64,000 nucleotides of DNA. Origin: Rapana venosa. Lineage: Eukaryota > Mollusca > Gastropoda > Neogastropoda > Muricidae. This document shows positions 18,317-30,299 of the stretch, one piece after another. The stretch is from assembly GCA_028751875.1 (NCBI GenBank), contig CM054135.1, positions 11,162,631 through 11,226,630 of the forward strand. Direction: 5' to 3'. The notes beneath the pieces were generated by a model. It had not been told where the DNA came from. It made no database searches and was given only the letters and a program-made list of their open reading frames with translations. The translations under genes were made by a program, and so were the position numbers. How positions within the stretch are numbered: the stretch's first letter is position 1; each line of letters opens with the position of its first letter.

Positions 18317-21300
18317 TCTGTCACCCCTGACAACGCTTCTTCCCCATGCTGCCGTCCACCCGCCCCTTCAGCTTTTGATTGTTCTGTTGCTTGTAACTCT
18401 GATAATGTTTTTTGTTCTGATGACTATGATGTATATCATGATGTGTTTCAAAAACCGAATCCCCTGATTAGCACAGTTCTTTCACCATCTTCTACTCCTG
18501 ATTCACCATCCAAACTCTTGTCTGTTCTTCCGCTAGCCGCATCTCCACCATCGCCTTCCTCCTCTTCCTCTGATGCTTGTCCAAACTCACCACTTTCATC
18601 TTCAACCTCTCCACCTCCTTCAGATCTCCTTCAAGTTTGTTTGTTCAATGTGCAGTCTGTCTGTCCAAATGGAAAAGCCGACTACATATCTGATTTCATC
18701 TCTGAAAAAAACATTGACTTAAACCTTCCTCACCGAAACTTGGCTTTAAACCACATGGCCATGAGCCAAAAATAAAACAGCTGACTCCTCCTGGATATAA
18801 AACCATTTCTTTCCCCGACTCTCTCGAGGAGGTGGGATTTGCCATCATTCTCAAGACATATTGGAACCTCTCTTTCTTTCAGTCACAACCTTCAATTCTC
18901 ACATGATCTTTTGAAGTTTGCGAAATCAATCTCAACCTACCTGGCCACTCTATTATATCTGCTGCCTTTACCGTCCCTCCCAGCCGTAAAAAACAACCTA
19001 ACATCTTCTCTTTTTCACCAAGAATTTCAGTCTCTCCTCGACCACTACAGCCTCTCTCCCACTAAACTTATAATTCTTGGTGACTTCAACTTCCATTTCG
19101 ACAACCAGTCTTCTCAGATGTCAAACGTCTTTCTCTTTCTCTGTCCAACCATTCTCTCTCTCAACTGGTAAACGAAGCAGCGCACAGATCTGGTCATATT
19201 TTAGACTGGCTGATTACTAATGCTTCATTCAATCTAGTCACATCTGTTTCTGTCACCGACGAACTGCATTCTGATCATTCCGCCATTCTTTTCCATCTCA
19301 ACATCACAAAACCTGTCAGAAAGAAGAAATATGTTACTCGTCGCAATCTTAAGGCTTTAGACATTCATACCTTCTCTTCCCATGCTTCCGAACGTTTTTC
19401 ACAAACCTCTGACCACACTGACCTCTCTGATCACTATAACACTATTCTCCGCCAACTTCTTGATGAGCATGCACCTCCTACTGATCATCTCCTCCCTGAC
19501 AGACCCTGTGCGCCATGGTATACCCAAGACATCTTGATAGCGAAGCGCAAACGCCGGCAACTAGAACGCCAGTGGCGGAAGTCAAAAACCGAAATCAACA
19601 AACAGCTTTTCCGAAAACAAATAAACAAAGTCAAACTCTTAATCCATTCAGCAAAGACAGACTACTACTCTTCCCAAATTCTCTGTGTACATCCATAAAA
19701 TCTTTTTTTCCTCACCTCAAATCTCCTTGGATCTGCAAAAACAACTCCTCTGCTAACACCCACAGCCTGTCTGAACTTCCATCCATATTTCTGCCTTCTT
19801 TTCAGACAAAGTTCGAAACATACGCTCCAGACTTGATCAAACTCAATCCCAGCCTGCGCCTCCTGACCCCCAGTTCACTGGCACTCCTCTCTTTTCCTTC
19901 CATCCCACAAGTGAAAAAGAAATCACGACAATTCTGAAGGAAATGACTATAAAATCATGCGACCTTGATCCCATACCTGCTCCTGTTTTCTCACAATGCC
20001 TTCCACAACTTGTACCTATTATCACTAAAATAGTAAACTCATCTCTTCAGTCAGGAAATTTTCCATCAGCTCTTAAAACAGCAATAGTCACACTCTACTG
20101 AAAAAGCACGACCTCGATCCCAACATTCTGAAGAATTATAGGCCTGTCTCAAACTTACCTTTGTCTCTAAAGTACTAGAAAAAGTTGTTCTCAAACAGTC
20201 AATCAGTCACCTTCATTCCAATAATCTTCTTCCCACTTTTTCAGTCTGCCTATCGCCCCAACCACAGCACCGAAACCACCTAGTCCATACTTTAGATACA
20301 CTTCTACTTGCTTCTGATGCAGGAAAAATCTCCATCCTCACTCTTCTTGACTTATCTGCAGCCTTTGATACCATAGATCACTCAATTCTTCTTTCTCGCC
20401 TCCAAATACGTTTGGTATTAATGGCACAGCCCTCACTGGTTTACTTCATACCTCACAGACGGTTCCAGAAAGTTATTGTAAACAAAATTCAATCAAAACC
20501 TGTCAAATGGAATGTGGAGTCCCGCAGGGATCAGTCCTGGGCCCTGTTCTCTTTACTCTCTACACTGCTCCACTACTCACATATAATAAACAACCACCCT
20601 ATTGATCATCATTTCTATGCCGATGATACTCAGCTTCAGTGCAGGATACTGTTGAAAACTTGCCCTCCTCCTGACAATATGTCCTACTGCCTTCAAGACA
20701 TTCAAAACTGGATGACTCAGAACAAGTTACAACTAATGCCGATAAAACCGAGCCATGCTCATAGGGACCCAACATAAACTTTCCTCTATCACAAAAACTT
20801 CAACAGAATTCGGCAATACGTCAGTTCCTTTGTCCAACTCTGTGAGTATTTAGGAGTAGTTCTTGACAACACACTCTCTATGAAAAAATTCATCACCAGA
20901 CCTGCCAGTCTTGCTACTATCAATTACGGCCATAAGCGCGATTCGCAAGTATCTGTCCACTGATGCAACTTCCAAGCTTGTCACATCTCTCATTCTTTCA
21001 CGTTTTAGACTACTGTAATTCTCTTTTGGCTGGCCTACCAGCATCATCTATCCACTCTCTTCAAAGCATACAAAACTCTGCAGCTCGACTGGTCCTAAGA
21101 AAGAAAAAATCTAACACATCATCTCCTCTTCTGCGATCTCTTCACTGGCTGCCTGTCTCACAAAGACTGGAGTATAAAATCAATACCCTCTGTTTCAAAT
21201 GTCTCCACAAATCTGCACCCTCTTATCTCTGTAACTGTCTTCACCTGTACACTCCATCCCGTTCCCTTCGTTCAGCCGCAGATACTTTGTGCTTTCGAAC

Positions 21301-21728
21301 AGGCCAGATTCAAACAAACCACTGTTGGCTGTCGCTCCTTCTCTATTTCTGGTCCATCCACCTGGAATGACCTCCCTCTTTTACTTCGCAAAAAGCCTTC
21401 ACTTGATATCTTCAAATCCAGCCTCAAAACACACTTATTTCCTACCTGAGACTTTCCCCCCACATATCTGTCCCTAATTTTCAACAGCATCTTTCACCTT
21501 CTAAGTGTTGTTCCGTGTGTGTTGTGTGTGTGTGTGTGTGTGTGTTGTGTGTGCGTGCGTGTGCGTGCGTAGTGCGCGCGCATGGATTTGAAATCTGTTG
21601 CTCATTATGTTTAAGGAGAGTTGCATGCCTGTAAATGATTGAGTGCAAGCGCTTCGATTTGTTTGTTTTTTACAAGATTCAGCGCTATATAAATTCCATA
21701 ATTATTATTATTATTATTATTATTATTA
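18317..21728 (+). mobile_element. CR1/L2-like LINE, near full length, many frame breaks
   Basis: Non-LTR retrotransposon that copies itself by target-primed reverse transcription. In order: a Ser/Pro/Thr-rich start; an endonuclease domain (FNVQSVCPNGKADYISDF, ILGDFNFHF near 19070, GHILDWLIT near 19195); a linker (RPCAPWYTQDILIAKRKRR); the RT domain (FDTIDHSILLSRL near 20360, HFYADDTQ near 20605, VVLDNTLSMKKF, LDYCNSLLAGLP near 21010); and a C-terminal domain ending FKSSLKTHLFPT. The 3' end is GATTCAGCGCTATATAAATT followed by an ATT repeat. Many one-base deletions relative to the copy at 34456-35645 break every frame. Confidence 0.85.
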
Positions 21729-21929
21729 TGTTCTGTCAGTCAGTCAGTGAGTCATTTTGGGAGGAGGAGGCAATGATTACTGAGAGGAGGCTCTCCTGTT
21801 CTTATCAGTAAGCTGGCTGTGTGTGTGTGTGTGTGCGCATCAGGTGATGTGTGATGTCTTACTCGGAAATCTTCAAAAGAAAAGATGGGGGTAGCCGTGG
21901 TGATGGCAGGGGGTGGGGTGGGGGACAGG

Positions 21930-22060
21930 TCTAACTCTATATAGCGCTATGTCTTGTAAAAACAAATCAAAGCGCTTACATTCTACATAGTCTTACTCAT
22001 ACAACCAATAACAATAATAATAAAAATAAAAATATTGATACTACTACTACTACTACTACT
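21930..22060 (-). mobile_element. CR1/L2-like LINE 3' fragment
   Basis: CTATATAGCGCTATGTCTTG and AAATCAAAGCGCTTACATTC are the reverse of the LINE 3' end, followed by a short segment further inside the 3' UTR and then TAA/CTA trinucleotides. Confidence 0.6.
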
Positions 22061-22449
22061 ACTACGACTACTACTACCACCTAGTTTTAAAGAAATTCAA
22101 CTGGGGGGGGGGGGGGGGGAGGGGGAGGGGAGAAGGAGTGCATGCCCCATGTATTTTCTTACTTCTTGCCTCAGCTACACTGGCGTCACTTATCGACCAG
22201 GGTCTTGCTTTACTCAGCTGCCGAAGCCCTGCTAAGAAGCATCCGTTAATGTGTAACGTGCACTGATCCCCTCAGCCACAGACCCTGAGGCCACTGACTC
22301 CGACCACATGTTCCCTTACTGCACACCAGGCACAGTCCTCAGATCTTGATCAACGGAGGACGTTTAGCCGAGGTGATGAGGTGAAGGGAGGAGGCTTTCA
22401 ACTCCTTTGGCACTGTGAGCAGCACATCCATGTTTCATGCGAGAGTAAG

Positions 22450-22770
22450 ACCGACGCTATAGCCGAGTGGTTAAGACCGTTGGAGTTCAATCGCCAAGGT
22501 TTATGAAGTCGCGGGTTCGAATCTCAGCAGTGTGTGGTGAGTTAAGGGTGTGGACTTTTGGGCCAACTTCAAGTGCAGACCTGCCAGTGCCTGAATTTCC
22601 TTTGTGTATATACACTTGCAGAAGATCAAGTGTGCAGGTTATAGATCCTGGGTTGTGGGAACACGAATATACCCATTATATAATATAATGCCTGAAAAAG
22701 TCAGTGCAGTGCCCCACCGACTCCTCAAGGAGTTAAGGAGTAAGTCAAGTAAAAAGAAAGAAAAATGTAT
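22450..22770 (+). mobile_element. tRNA-derived SINE, family C, near full length
   Basis: GACGCTATAGCCGAGTGGTT (A box) and AAGTCGCGGGTTCGAATCTC (B box) are about 45 bp apart, as in a tRNA-Leu/Ser-type head. The body contains GACCTGCCAGTGCCTGAATT, TTTGTGTATATACACTTGCA, GGGAACACGAATATACCC and CAAGGAGTTAAGGAG. It ends in AAAAAGAAAGAAAAATG. Reverse copies lie at 4545-4795 and 26270-26552. Confidence 0.85.
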
Positions 22771-24750
22771 GTATGTATGTATGTATGTGTGTGTGTGTGT
22801 GTGTGAGAGCGAGCTCACCAGCAAGCCCTCCTTTACCGCAGACCAAGGAATAAAGAGTGGTGGTCACTAGTAGGCCTAGCGAGAAAGAATAAATAAGGAA
22901 GCTCTCAAAATTTCCCTCAGATGCTAAAGAGCGATCAGCGATCAACTCCCCCCCCCCCCCCCTCTCCCCAGGAGGCAAATCAGACAAAGAAGACATGACG
23001 GTACAAAAAACCCAGATTGCAGCATTTCATGGATAATCAGCTTCACCGGCTCGCTGGGGGCAGTGGTCAATGCTTTTACCACGATTAGGTCTAATGGCCA
23101 TCAGCTTAATACGCCGAGACATTGTCGCTAGCTTCACTTCCCAGCAGGGAGCTATCTTGAGATGACCTGACACTTACCATGTGCACTCCCTCTGGCGGAG
23201 AGTGGCTGGTCATGCGGGTACATGGATTACTCCCTGCTAGCCACCCACAGTTAGCTTGATGCACAGATGTAGAAGTTGAATGAAAATTACAGAAAATTAA
23301 TGGTCATGTGTTTGATTCTAGGTGCCTTTTATATCGTCAACTTACCGTTTGTGTCTCTTATATGAAGGGGCATGGTAGCACTGTATAAGAGGTGCGGGTA
23401 GCGTAGCGTGTGCTGAGTTGAATCTGGTTAGACGTATTAGTCTAGACTATGTTCGGTCTTACAGATGCACGCATTTGCTTTCTGAATTTGGCATCCACAA
23501 TAAAACTGCAGCGAAGCTAGACTGCTGTCAAGCTGAAAATGATGAAAAGGTATACACTTGTTTTAGGTTAAAAAAGAAAGGGAGTAGGAGAAATGGGAAA
23601 AAAACAACAACAACAAAAACACGAAGCGAAAGAGACTGGTTGAAGGAGAGAAAGCATAGCAGTGTACCACTGATGCACACGTACACTAGAGCAACAATAA
23701 ACCCTCTCAGACAGAATCCCCTGTACGTTGTCTTTTGCGTGCTCACGATCTTGACCGACTTCTTCCTCCGCTCCTCCTCCAGCGAAGATTTGCCGGGGCA
23801 CTGCACAGAGTTTTTCGGGTAGTGTCTCTGACAGAGTCCATGCCTCTCCAGGTTGGCTATATACCTGAGAACAGAGGTAAACCCTGACCTGACATACTCT
23901 TTAAAGGTCAAAGCATCTTATGTATTAGCGCTGCCCAATGCGCCAGATATCACCAGAAGTACTACGTCATATCAGTGAAAGATATACGTGTGGTTTTGAA
24001 AATGTGACAACCTTCCCCCCCCCCCCCCCACCCCCCCATCACATCTGATCTCTCTAGCCCCCACTCCCCCTAAAAAAAGCAAAGCAAACCAAACGAAAAC
24101 GAAACAGGAACCCTGGAAGATATGACGTTGATGTGGATAAAATCTCTCCTGTAAAATAAAAAAAGGAAAAAAAGGAAAGAGAAATAATGTAGATGGCATG
24201 AACAACTGCATTGCTGTTCATTGAGAAAATAAAGCACTGGCATTGGTAACTGTTGATAATGATACATTTTCGGGTTAACTTTTTGTGGTTATTGTAGGGG
24301 CACGAAAAAAAAATTCCATGTTGACACTGGTCAGTACATCCTGTCATGATGTAAAAAAGATATCCCATCATATTTGTTGGGTGTTGTTGTTTGATTTGAA
24401 AGGAATAAAAGAAACAAAACAACAGAAGAATAAACTGAAACCATTCACAATGTGATAGTGGCAGGATCGGAGTGTACAAACTGAAACCTCTTTACCTTCT
24501 TCTCCTTTGTCTGGTTGATCCTATATTGATGTAAATAACTTGATCTCGTTGTTTTGTATGAAAAAAAATCCAACAAACTTATAACACATTTGTTTAATGT
24601 TATATTAACATTGCACTGATGACAATCTCACGTTAGTTACCCTTTTTTTGAGACTGTTGTTTTGTGGATGCCACTTTTTCTTCTGGTTTGTTTACTAGCT
24701 TGTCTTTTTTGTTGTGTATTTGAAAATGGGGTGTTGGTTTGGGGGCAGGC
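22767..24750. other. Mostly unique sequence without recognised gene
   Basis: Contains a short (ATGT)(GT) microsatellite (22767-22805), poly-C runs near 22948 and 24013, and otherwise mixed sequence. Open frames are short, lack domain signatures, and show no convincing splice-bounded exon. I see no RNA gene. Confidence 0.6.
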
Positions 24751-24771
24751 GTAAAGTAGACAATTGTATAC

Positions 24772-24773
24772 TT

Positions 24774-24832
<59 letters not shown>

Positions 24833-24951
24833 CACGTTCTTTATCTGTCTCTGTCTGTATCTCCCCACCTTACCATTCTCTCCTTATGTCTGCTTTATGT
24901 CTCTGTCTCTCTCTCCCCCTCACCCTGCCATTTTCTCTGTCTCTCTGTCTC

Positions 24952-25037
<86 letters not shown>

Positions 25038-25143
25038 ACCCTGCCATTCTTTCTGTCTGTGCGTTTGCCTCTGTCTCTGTCTCTCTGTCTCTGTCTGTCT
25101 GTCTCTCTCTCTCCCCCCATCCTCTCTCTCTCTCTCTCTCTCT
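24772..25143. repeat. (ATCT)n, (TCTG)n and (CT)n compound microsatellite
   Basis: About 14 ATCT units, then CTGTCTGTCTG, then about 70 bp of pure CT, then mixed TCTG/TC. The 25190-25400 stretch that follows has an AAC trinucleotide run and no gene. Confidence 0.95.
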
Positions 25144-25404
25144 ACCCCCAACCCTACTTCCTAGTCTTGTAATGAACTAGTGTTATGCTTTTTGATATCG
25201 CTTGAGTCGTCATCATCGTCGTCATGGTTGTTGTTATGTAGTAGAGTCCAGAGACTGCAGGGGATAAATGAACGACATCATCAACAACAACAACAACAAC
25301 AACAACAATAGCAAGCAACAGCAACAAAGTCTGGCCGAAATAAAATTTAGAAAAAATCCGATGCGTGCTTATTCTTTTTCTATCGCAAGTGCGTGTTTGG
25401 AAAG

Positions 25405-25612
25405 GTAAAAAGGTAAAGGTGTCCCATAACCTATGTGGTCGTAGGGGGGTAAGGCGTCAGAGACCTCCGCTTCTCTAGGGCCAGCATATTGAGGGCGGCG
25501 CCCATCTCCTCTCCTTCGCTGCTTTACCTTCCCTGACCCTAAAGAGGGCAGGTACCCAGTTACAGCTGGGTGAACTGGGAGTCTGTACTGAAGCCAAGGC
25601 ACGCAAACATGG
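25405..25612 (-). mobile_element. SINE family D, 3' part
   Basis: AAAGGTAAAGGTGTCCCATA, GAGGGCGGCGCCCATCTCC, GAGGGCAGGTACCCAG and CTGTACTGAAGCCAAGGC are family D in reverse. It stops at GCACGCAAACAT, before the 5S-like and tRNA-like head, so it is 5' truncated. Confidence 0.8.
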
Positions 25613-25724
25613 AGAGATGACCGATGAAAAAGACAGACCTCTTTTTTTTTGCAAGGGGATCACTACCTGCTTGGAATAACATTTCATTTATTATTCACTC
25701 TGGATCTGCTTCGGCTCCTTCTCT

Positions 25725-25950
25725 GTCAGTCTGTGTGTATGTCTTGTCTGTCTGTCTGTTTGTTTGTCTGTCTTTCTGTCTTGTCTGTCTTGTCTTTCTG
25801 TGTGTGTGTCTGTCTGTTTGTCTTGACTTTCTGTGTGTCTGTCTTTCTCTGTGTGTGTGTGTGTGTCTTTCTGTGTGTCTGACTGTCTTTCTGTGTGTCT
25901 GTCTTTCTGTCTGTCTGTTTGTCTGTCTAAGTCTCTCTCTCTCTCTCATT
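25725..25950. repeat. TCTG/TTTC/TGTG simple repeat
   Basis: Interrupted TGTCTGTCTGTTTG and CTTTCTGTGTGTC units. No gene is seen from 25950 to 26270. Confidence 0.9.
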
Positions 25951-26269
25951 TGCTTTGATCATTTTTGCGGTCTTTCATTTATCTCTAAATTTATCAATAT
26001 TTGAATGGCTATTTGAGTGATGCATTTCATTGTATCCCACATTAACGTGTTTATCACTTTACTGATTTATTCGTGCTCTTTTCATTCTTTTCCCCCGTGA
26101 GGGCCTGGTGTGAAGAAGAGCCTATGGCTTATCCAATTACCCTCATTCAAATATAATTATTATTCGAGGTCGAGTTCTCTGCTCCTTGGTTATAGCTCCA
26201 AGGTTCACCAATGGAGAGATTTTGCGTATGCGACCATTTCTGCCCACCATAAAGGTAGCCACATAACGA

Positions 26270-26552
26270 CTTCGGGGTTGTATGCTGGGTATGTTCGTGT
26301 TTCCGTAACATATCGAACGGTGACATGAATTACGGCGATCTCTAACGTGCATGTTTGTGATCTTTTGCACGTGAATATACACGAAGGGAATTAAGGCACT
26401 GGAAGGTCTGCGCTTGAGTTGACTTGGAAGATCGTAAAAATCCCCACCCTTAATTCATCAGACGCTACCGAGATTCGAACCCTCGACTTCATGGATTCAT
26501 GGGATTGAAGTGGAAATGGTCTTAACCACTCGGCTTTAGCGGCTGTCGTTTC
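26270..26552 (-). mobile_element. tRNA-derived SINE, family C
   Basis: In reverse it shows AGCCGAGTGGTTAAGACC (A box), GAGGGTTCGAATCTCGG (B box), TTCCCTTCGTGTATATTC and ATACCCAGCATAC. It aligns end to end with the copies at 4545 and 22450. Confidence 0.8.
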
Positions 26553-26612
26553 TGGTTCAATGTCGCGGTACACACGCTCCTCCCCACACCCTCCACGTGC
26601 GTGTGCGCGTGC

Positions 26613-26824
26613 CCCCCCCCCCCCCCCCCCACACACAGACAGACACAGACACATATACACACAGACAGAGATACAGACACACACACATATACACACACAC
26701 ACACACAAAACATACATACATACAGACAGACACACACACCTGTACACATACAAACATACACACACACACACACATCCAGAGACACAGGCAAAGACACATA
26801 CGCACACACACAACACACACACGA

Positions 26825-26864
<40 letters not shown>

Positions 26865-26920
26865 CCACAGCACACACACACACACACACACACGGAAAAA
26901 AGAGCAGAGGAACAGTCCGG

Positions 26921-26970
<50 letters not shown>

Positions 26971-27110
26971 TGGACTCCATCAAGCTCAACTCGCCCAAGA
27001 GACACTGCCTGAACAATTCATCGTAGTGACCCCCAGGACTCCTGTAGGAGTGCAGGCAGGCAGGCAGGCAGGCAGGCAGGAGGGAGGGAGGGGGGGAGGA
27101 AGGGATGGGG
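26613..27110. repeat. (CA)n, (CGCA)n, (AATC)n and (GCAG)n tracts
   Basis: A poly-C run, then CA-rich sequence with ACAGACAGACAC (26630-26895), then ten or more CGCA units within it. (AATC)n follows at 26922-26968 and (GCAG)n with GGAGGGAG at 27052-27110. The T/H/P-rich frames across this are artefacts. Confidence 0.95.
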
Positions 27111-27328
27111 GGGACCCTCCTCACTCTGTTGCCTGTGCTGTCGTTTTCTCCACCAGTGAATGCCAACTACCCTATGCACTAACTAGGCAGGGGAGGGACT
27201 GAATAAACACCCTTCCACCTCCATACCACACCCACGTCTTTCCCCTACAGCACTTTACAAAAAAAAAAAAAAAAAAAGTAGACCTACTCTTCATGGTTGA
27301 GTGTCACATCCTGGATGAAAGGAGATAT

Positions 27329-27420
27329 TTCAATTCAATTCAATTCAATTCGAGTCACTTTATTATCTCAGAGAAGTTCATGTGGGTTACATGCCCTACA
27401 TATAAAAAGTAAATAGAAAA
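27329..27420 (-). mobile_element. Retroelement 3' end with (GAATT)n tail
   Basis: The plus strand shows TTCAATTCAATTCAATTCAA followed by TTCGAGTCACTTTATTATCT. On the minus strand this is AGATAATAAAGTGACTCG ending in GAATT repeats. The flanks 27120-27320 and 27430-27690 hold nothing I recognise. Confidence 0.5.
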
Positions 27421-27694
27421 AAACAACAACATTGATCACATAGAAGAATAACGCATCACAGAGTACGATCATCACTTCGCACACGTTACAAAATGATACA
27501 AATACTAATACCAACACCAGCACTTAATCAATTCAATAAAAAAAAAAAAGAGGAAAGCAAGTGGTCACCAGCCATGCCTGCATAAAAAGTGCACCGCTAT
27601 AATTATAAAGCCATTGACTGGAAGGGGAGAACCAGCCCGGCCCCTACCCCTTCCTTACCCAACTTAGACAACGTTCGCCAAGTGTTCACACAGT

Positions 27695-28003
27695 TTTCCA
27701 GAACAATCTGACGACCAGGGTTTGATCCCTGTTCAAGGGGATATTTCCCCTGAAATTAACATCAGTGCCGACTCCACTCTCCCCAAAAGTCCTTCGGATG
27801 AGACTATAAACCGAGGTCCGTGTGCCAACGCACGCAGAATATCTTGCGCACACGTTAAAACCCGTTCCGCTTTTCGGAAGAGTAGGCCATTGTGTGCCGG
27901 TGGGAACGGATGACAAAATTGACAAAACTGCATACACACGGGGACTATATGCAAAAAAGCACACAAGTGCTTATTCCATTATCGTCAATATAAAAGAATA
28001 AAT
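27695..28003 (+). mobile_element. SINE family A, nearly full length
   Basis: ACGACCAGGGTTTGATCCCT (B box with one change), GGGGATATTTCCCC, GAGACTATAAACCGAGGTCC, TGTGCCGGTGGGAACGGATG, GGGGACTATATGC, AGCACACAAGTGCTTATTCC and ATATAAAAGAATAAA. Only the first part of the tRNA-like head is missing. Confidence 0.85.
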
Positions 28004-28077
28004 TTTTTTTTTTAAATGACACTCCCTCCCCAAGTAGAAATCAGACCAAAGTGGGGGCCATAGAAAACCATTGAGTA

Positions 28078-28586
28078 GAATAATAATAAATAATAATAAT
28101 AATAATGTATGGAATTTATATAGCGCTGAATCTTGTAAAGTAAACAAATCAAAGCGCTTGCATTCAAATCATTCATACGCATGCAACCATCCATAAATAT
28201 CAAGATAAACAAATATCAAATTTATATACACAACACACTTAGGTGGGGGTGGTGGAGGTGAAGGCAGCTATTGACAAGTAGGATCAGACAACAGGGGAAG
28301 ATCTCAAATAGAGTATAAGTGCGTTTTGAGGCTAGATTTGAAAGAATCAAAAGAAGGCTTTTGGCGAAGTGGAAGAGGGAGGTCGTTCCATGTGGAGGGA
28401 CCGGAAACAGAGAAAAAGCGACGGCCAACAGTGGTTTGTTTAAATCTGGGTGTTCGAAAGCACAACTACCTACAGCTGAACGAAGGGAACGGGACGGAGT
28501 GTACAGGTGAAGACAGTTACAGAGATAAGAAGGGGCAGATTTGTGGAGACATTTGAAACAAAGGGTATTAATCTTATACTTTACCT
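28078..28586 (-). mobile_element. CR1/L2-like LINE 3' fragment
   Basis: It starts with TAATAATAATAATAATGTAT (tail in reverse). The minus-strand frame reads YKINTLCFKCLHKSAPSY, LHLYTPSRSLRSAV and ISNLASKRTY-like sequence, the same C-terminal domain as in the copy at 18317-21728. The 5' part is absent. Confidence 0.8.
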
Positions 28587-29400
28587 GGTTTGCTGTCATC
28601 GACCTCATGGGCGGAAGTAACTCAGAGCTGCAAGATCTTACGACCAGACTTGAGAACAGAGCTGGAGCATATGGGATGGAGGTGAGCTCAGAAAAGTAAA
28701 GTACTTGTGAACAGCACGAGCAACGCCACTGCTAAAATGTACATGAACGGCCAGCAACTGGAGGAGGTAGACGCTTTTAAATACCTTGGCGCTACACTCA
28801 CAAAGGACCGGCGATCAACGACAGAAATCAAAGTCAGACTAGCCATGGCAACATCTTCCTTGACAAAAATCACCACCATATGGAAAAGTAAAGAGATCAG
28901 TTTCCCAATCAAACTAAAGCTCTACAAAGCCCTAATTCAAACTATCCTGCTGTAGGAAGTGAAACCTGGACATTGACTGCTGAAACAGCAAAGCGAATCC
29001 AGTCATTTGAAACAAAAATAGAAAACTGCTGGGCATATCCTGGAGAGAACGAAAGACCAATGAATTTGTCAAGAGCCAAATAACACGGCTGGCAGGTCCA
29101 CAGGAACCCCTTCTCACCATCGTCAAGAAGAAAAAGCTGACATGGTTCGGCCACGTCACCCGCAACAACACTCTGCCAAAAACAGTACTGCAGGGAACAC
29201 TCGAAGGTGGCAGAAAGAGGGGAAGACAGAACAAGTCATGGATGGACAACATCAGAGAATGGACCAGGATGAATGACTCGGGACTACTGCGCAGAGCCGA
29301 GGACCGAGATGTATGGAGGAGGCTTACCACGGCATCGTCTTTCGTGTCTCCTCCACGACCGCCAAGGTCACGGGACTGATGATGATGATGATGATGAACC
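28587..29400 (+). mobile_element. RTE-like LINE 3' fragment
   Basis: It starts at a damaged FADDIDLMGG box. The translation continues ENRAGAYGMEVSSEKSKV, NGQQLEEVDAFKYLGATL, LLGISWRE with the frame broken nearby, KKKLTWFGHVTR, GGRKRGRQNKSWMDN and DRDVWRRL. It ends in CGGGACTGATGATGATGAT, a GAT tail typical of RTE-type 3' ends. It is 5' truncated and frame-broken. Confidence 0.8.
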
Positions 29401-29437
29401 ATTAGTGATAGTCAGTATAAGTGGGGTGGGCCCTTTC

Positions 29438-30292
29438 TCCTGTTGGGGTCGGTTCCTCTGTCCAGCTCAGTGAAATATCTAGGTGTGGTCCTTGACAACA
29501 CACTCTCTATGAAAAAAATCATCTCCCAGACCTGCCAGTCTTGCTACTATCAATTACGGCGCATAAGTGCAATTCGCAAGTATCTGTCTACTGAAGCAAC
29601 ATCCAAACTTGTCACGTCTCTCATTCTTTCTCCACTGGACTACTGTAATTCTCTCTTGGCTGGTTTGCCGGCATCATCCATCCTCTCCCTTCAACGCATA
29701 CAAAACTCTGCAGCTTGACTAGTCCTTAGAAAGAAAAAATCTGAACACATCACTCCTCTTTTGCGATCTCTTCACTGGCTGCCTGTCTCACAAAGAATAA
29801 AGTATAAGATTAATACCCTTTGTTTCAAATGTCTCCACAAATTTGCACCCTCTTATCTCTGTAACTGTCTTCACCTGTACACTCCATCCCGTTCCCTTCG
29901 TTCAGCCGCAGATACTTTGTGCTTTCGAACACCCTGATTCAAAGAAACCACTGTTGGCGGTCGATCTTTCTTTGTTTCCGGTCCGTCCACAAGGAACGAC
30001 CTCCCTCTTCCACTTCACCAAAAGCCTTCATTTGATTCTTTCAAATCTAGCCTCAAAATGCACTTATTTTCTCTTTGAGATCTTCCCCTGTTATCTGTTC
30101 CTACTTTTCAATAGCTACCTTCACCTCCACCAACCACACCTAAGTTTGTTGGTTGTATAAATTTGATATTTGTTTATCTTGATACTTGTAGACGGCTACA
30201 TGCCTGTGAATGATTTGAATGCAAGCGCTTTGATTTGTTTATTTTACAAGATTCAGCGCTATATAAATCCCATACATTATTATTATTATTTA
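29438..30292 (+). mobile_element. CR1/L2-like LINE 3' fragment
   Basis: The frame SSSVKYLGVVLDNTLSMKK, YYQLRRISAIRKYLS, LDYCNSLLAGLPASS is followed by a stop (QNSAA*). The C-terminal part is in other frames, and then come the 3' UTR and an ATT tail. It corresponds to the region after the RT active site in the element at 18317. Confidence 0.85.
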
Positions 30293-30299
30293 AATGAGG

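Noticed and set aside
22453..22525. Stand-alone tRNA-Leu/Ser gene
   Set aside because: The A and B boxes are good, but the sequence continues as a SINE body with two other copies in the window, and no clean acceptor stem is seen.
24870..25151. Arginine/glutamate-rich RNA-binding-like protein
   Set aside because: Antisense of the (TCTG)n/(CT)n microsatellite.
26522..27012. Cysteine-rich or H/T-rich secreted protein
   Set aside because: Translation of CA/CGCA repeats in various frames.
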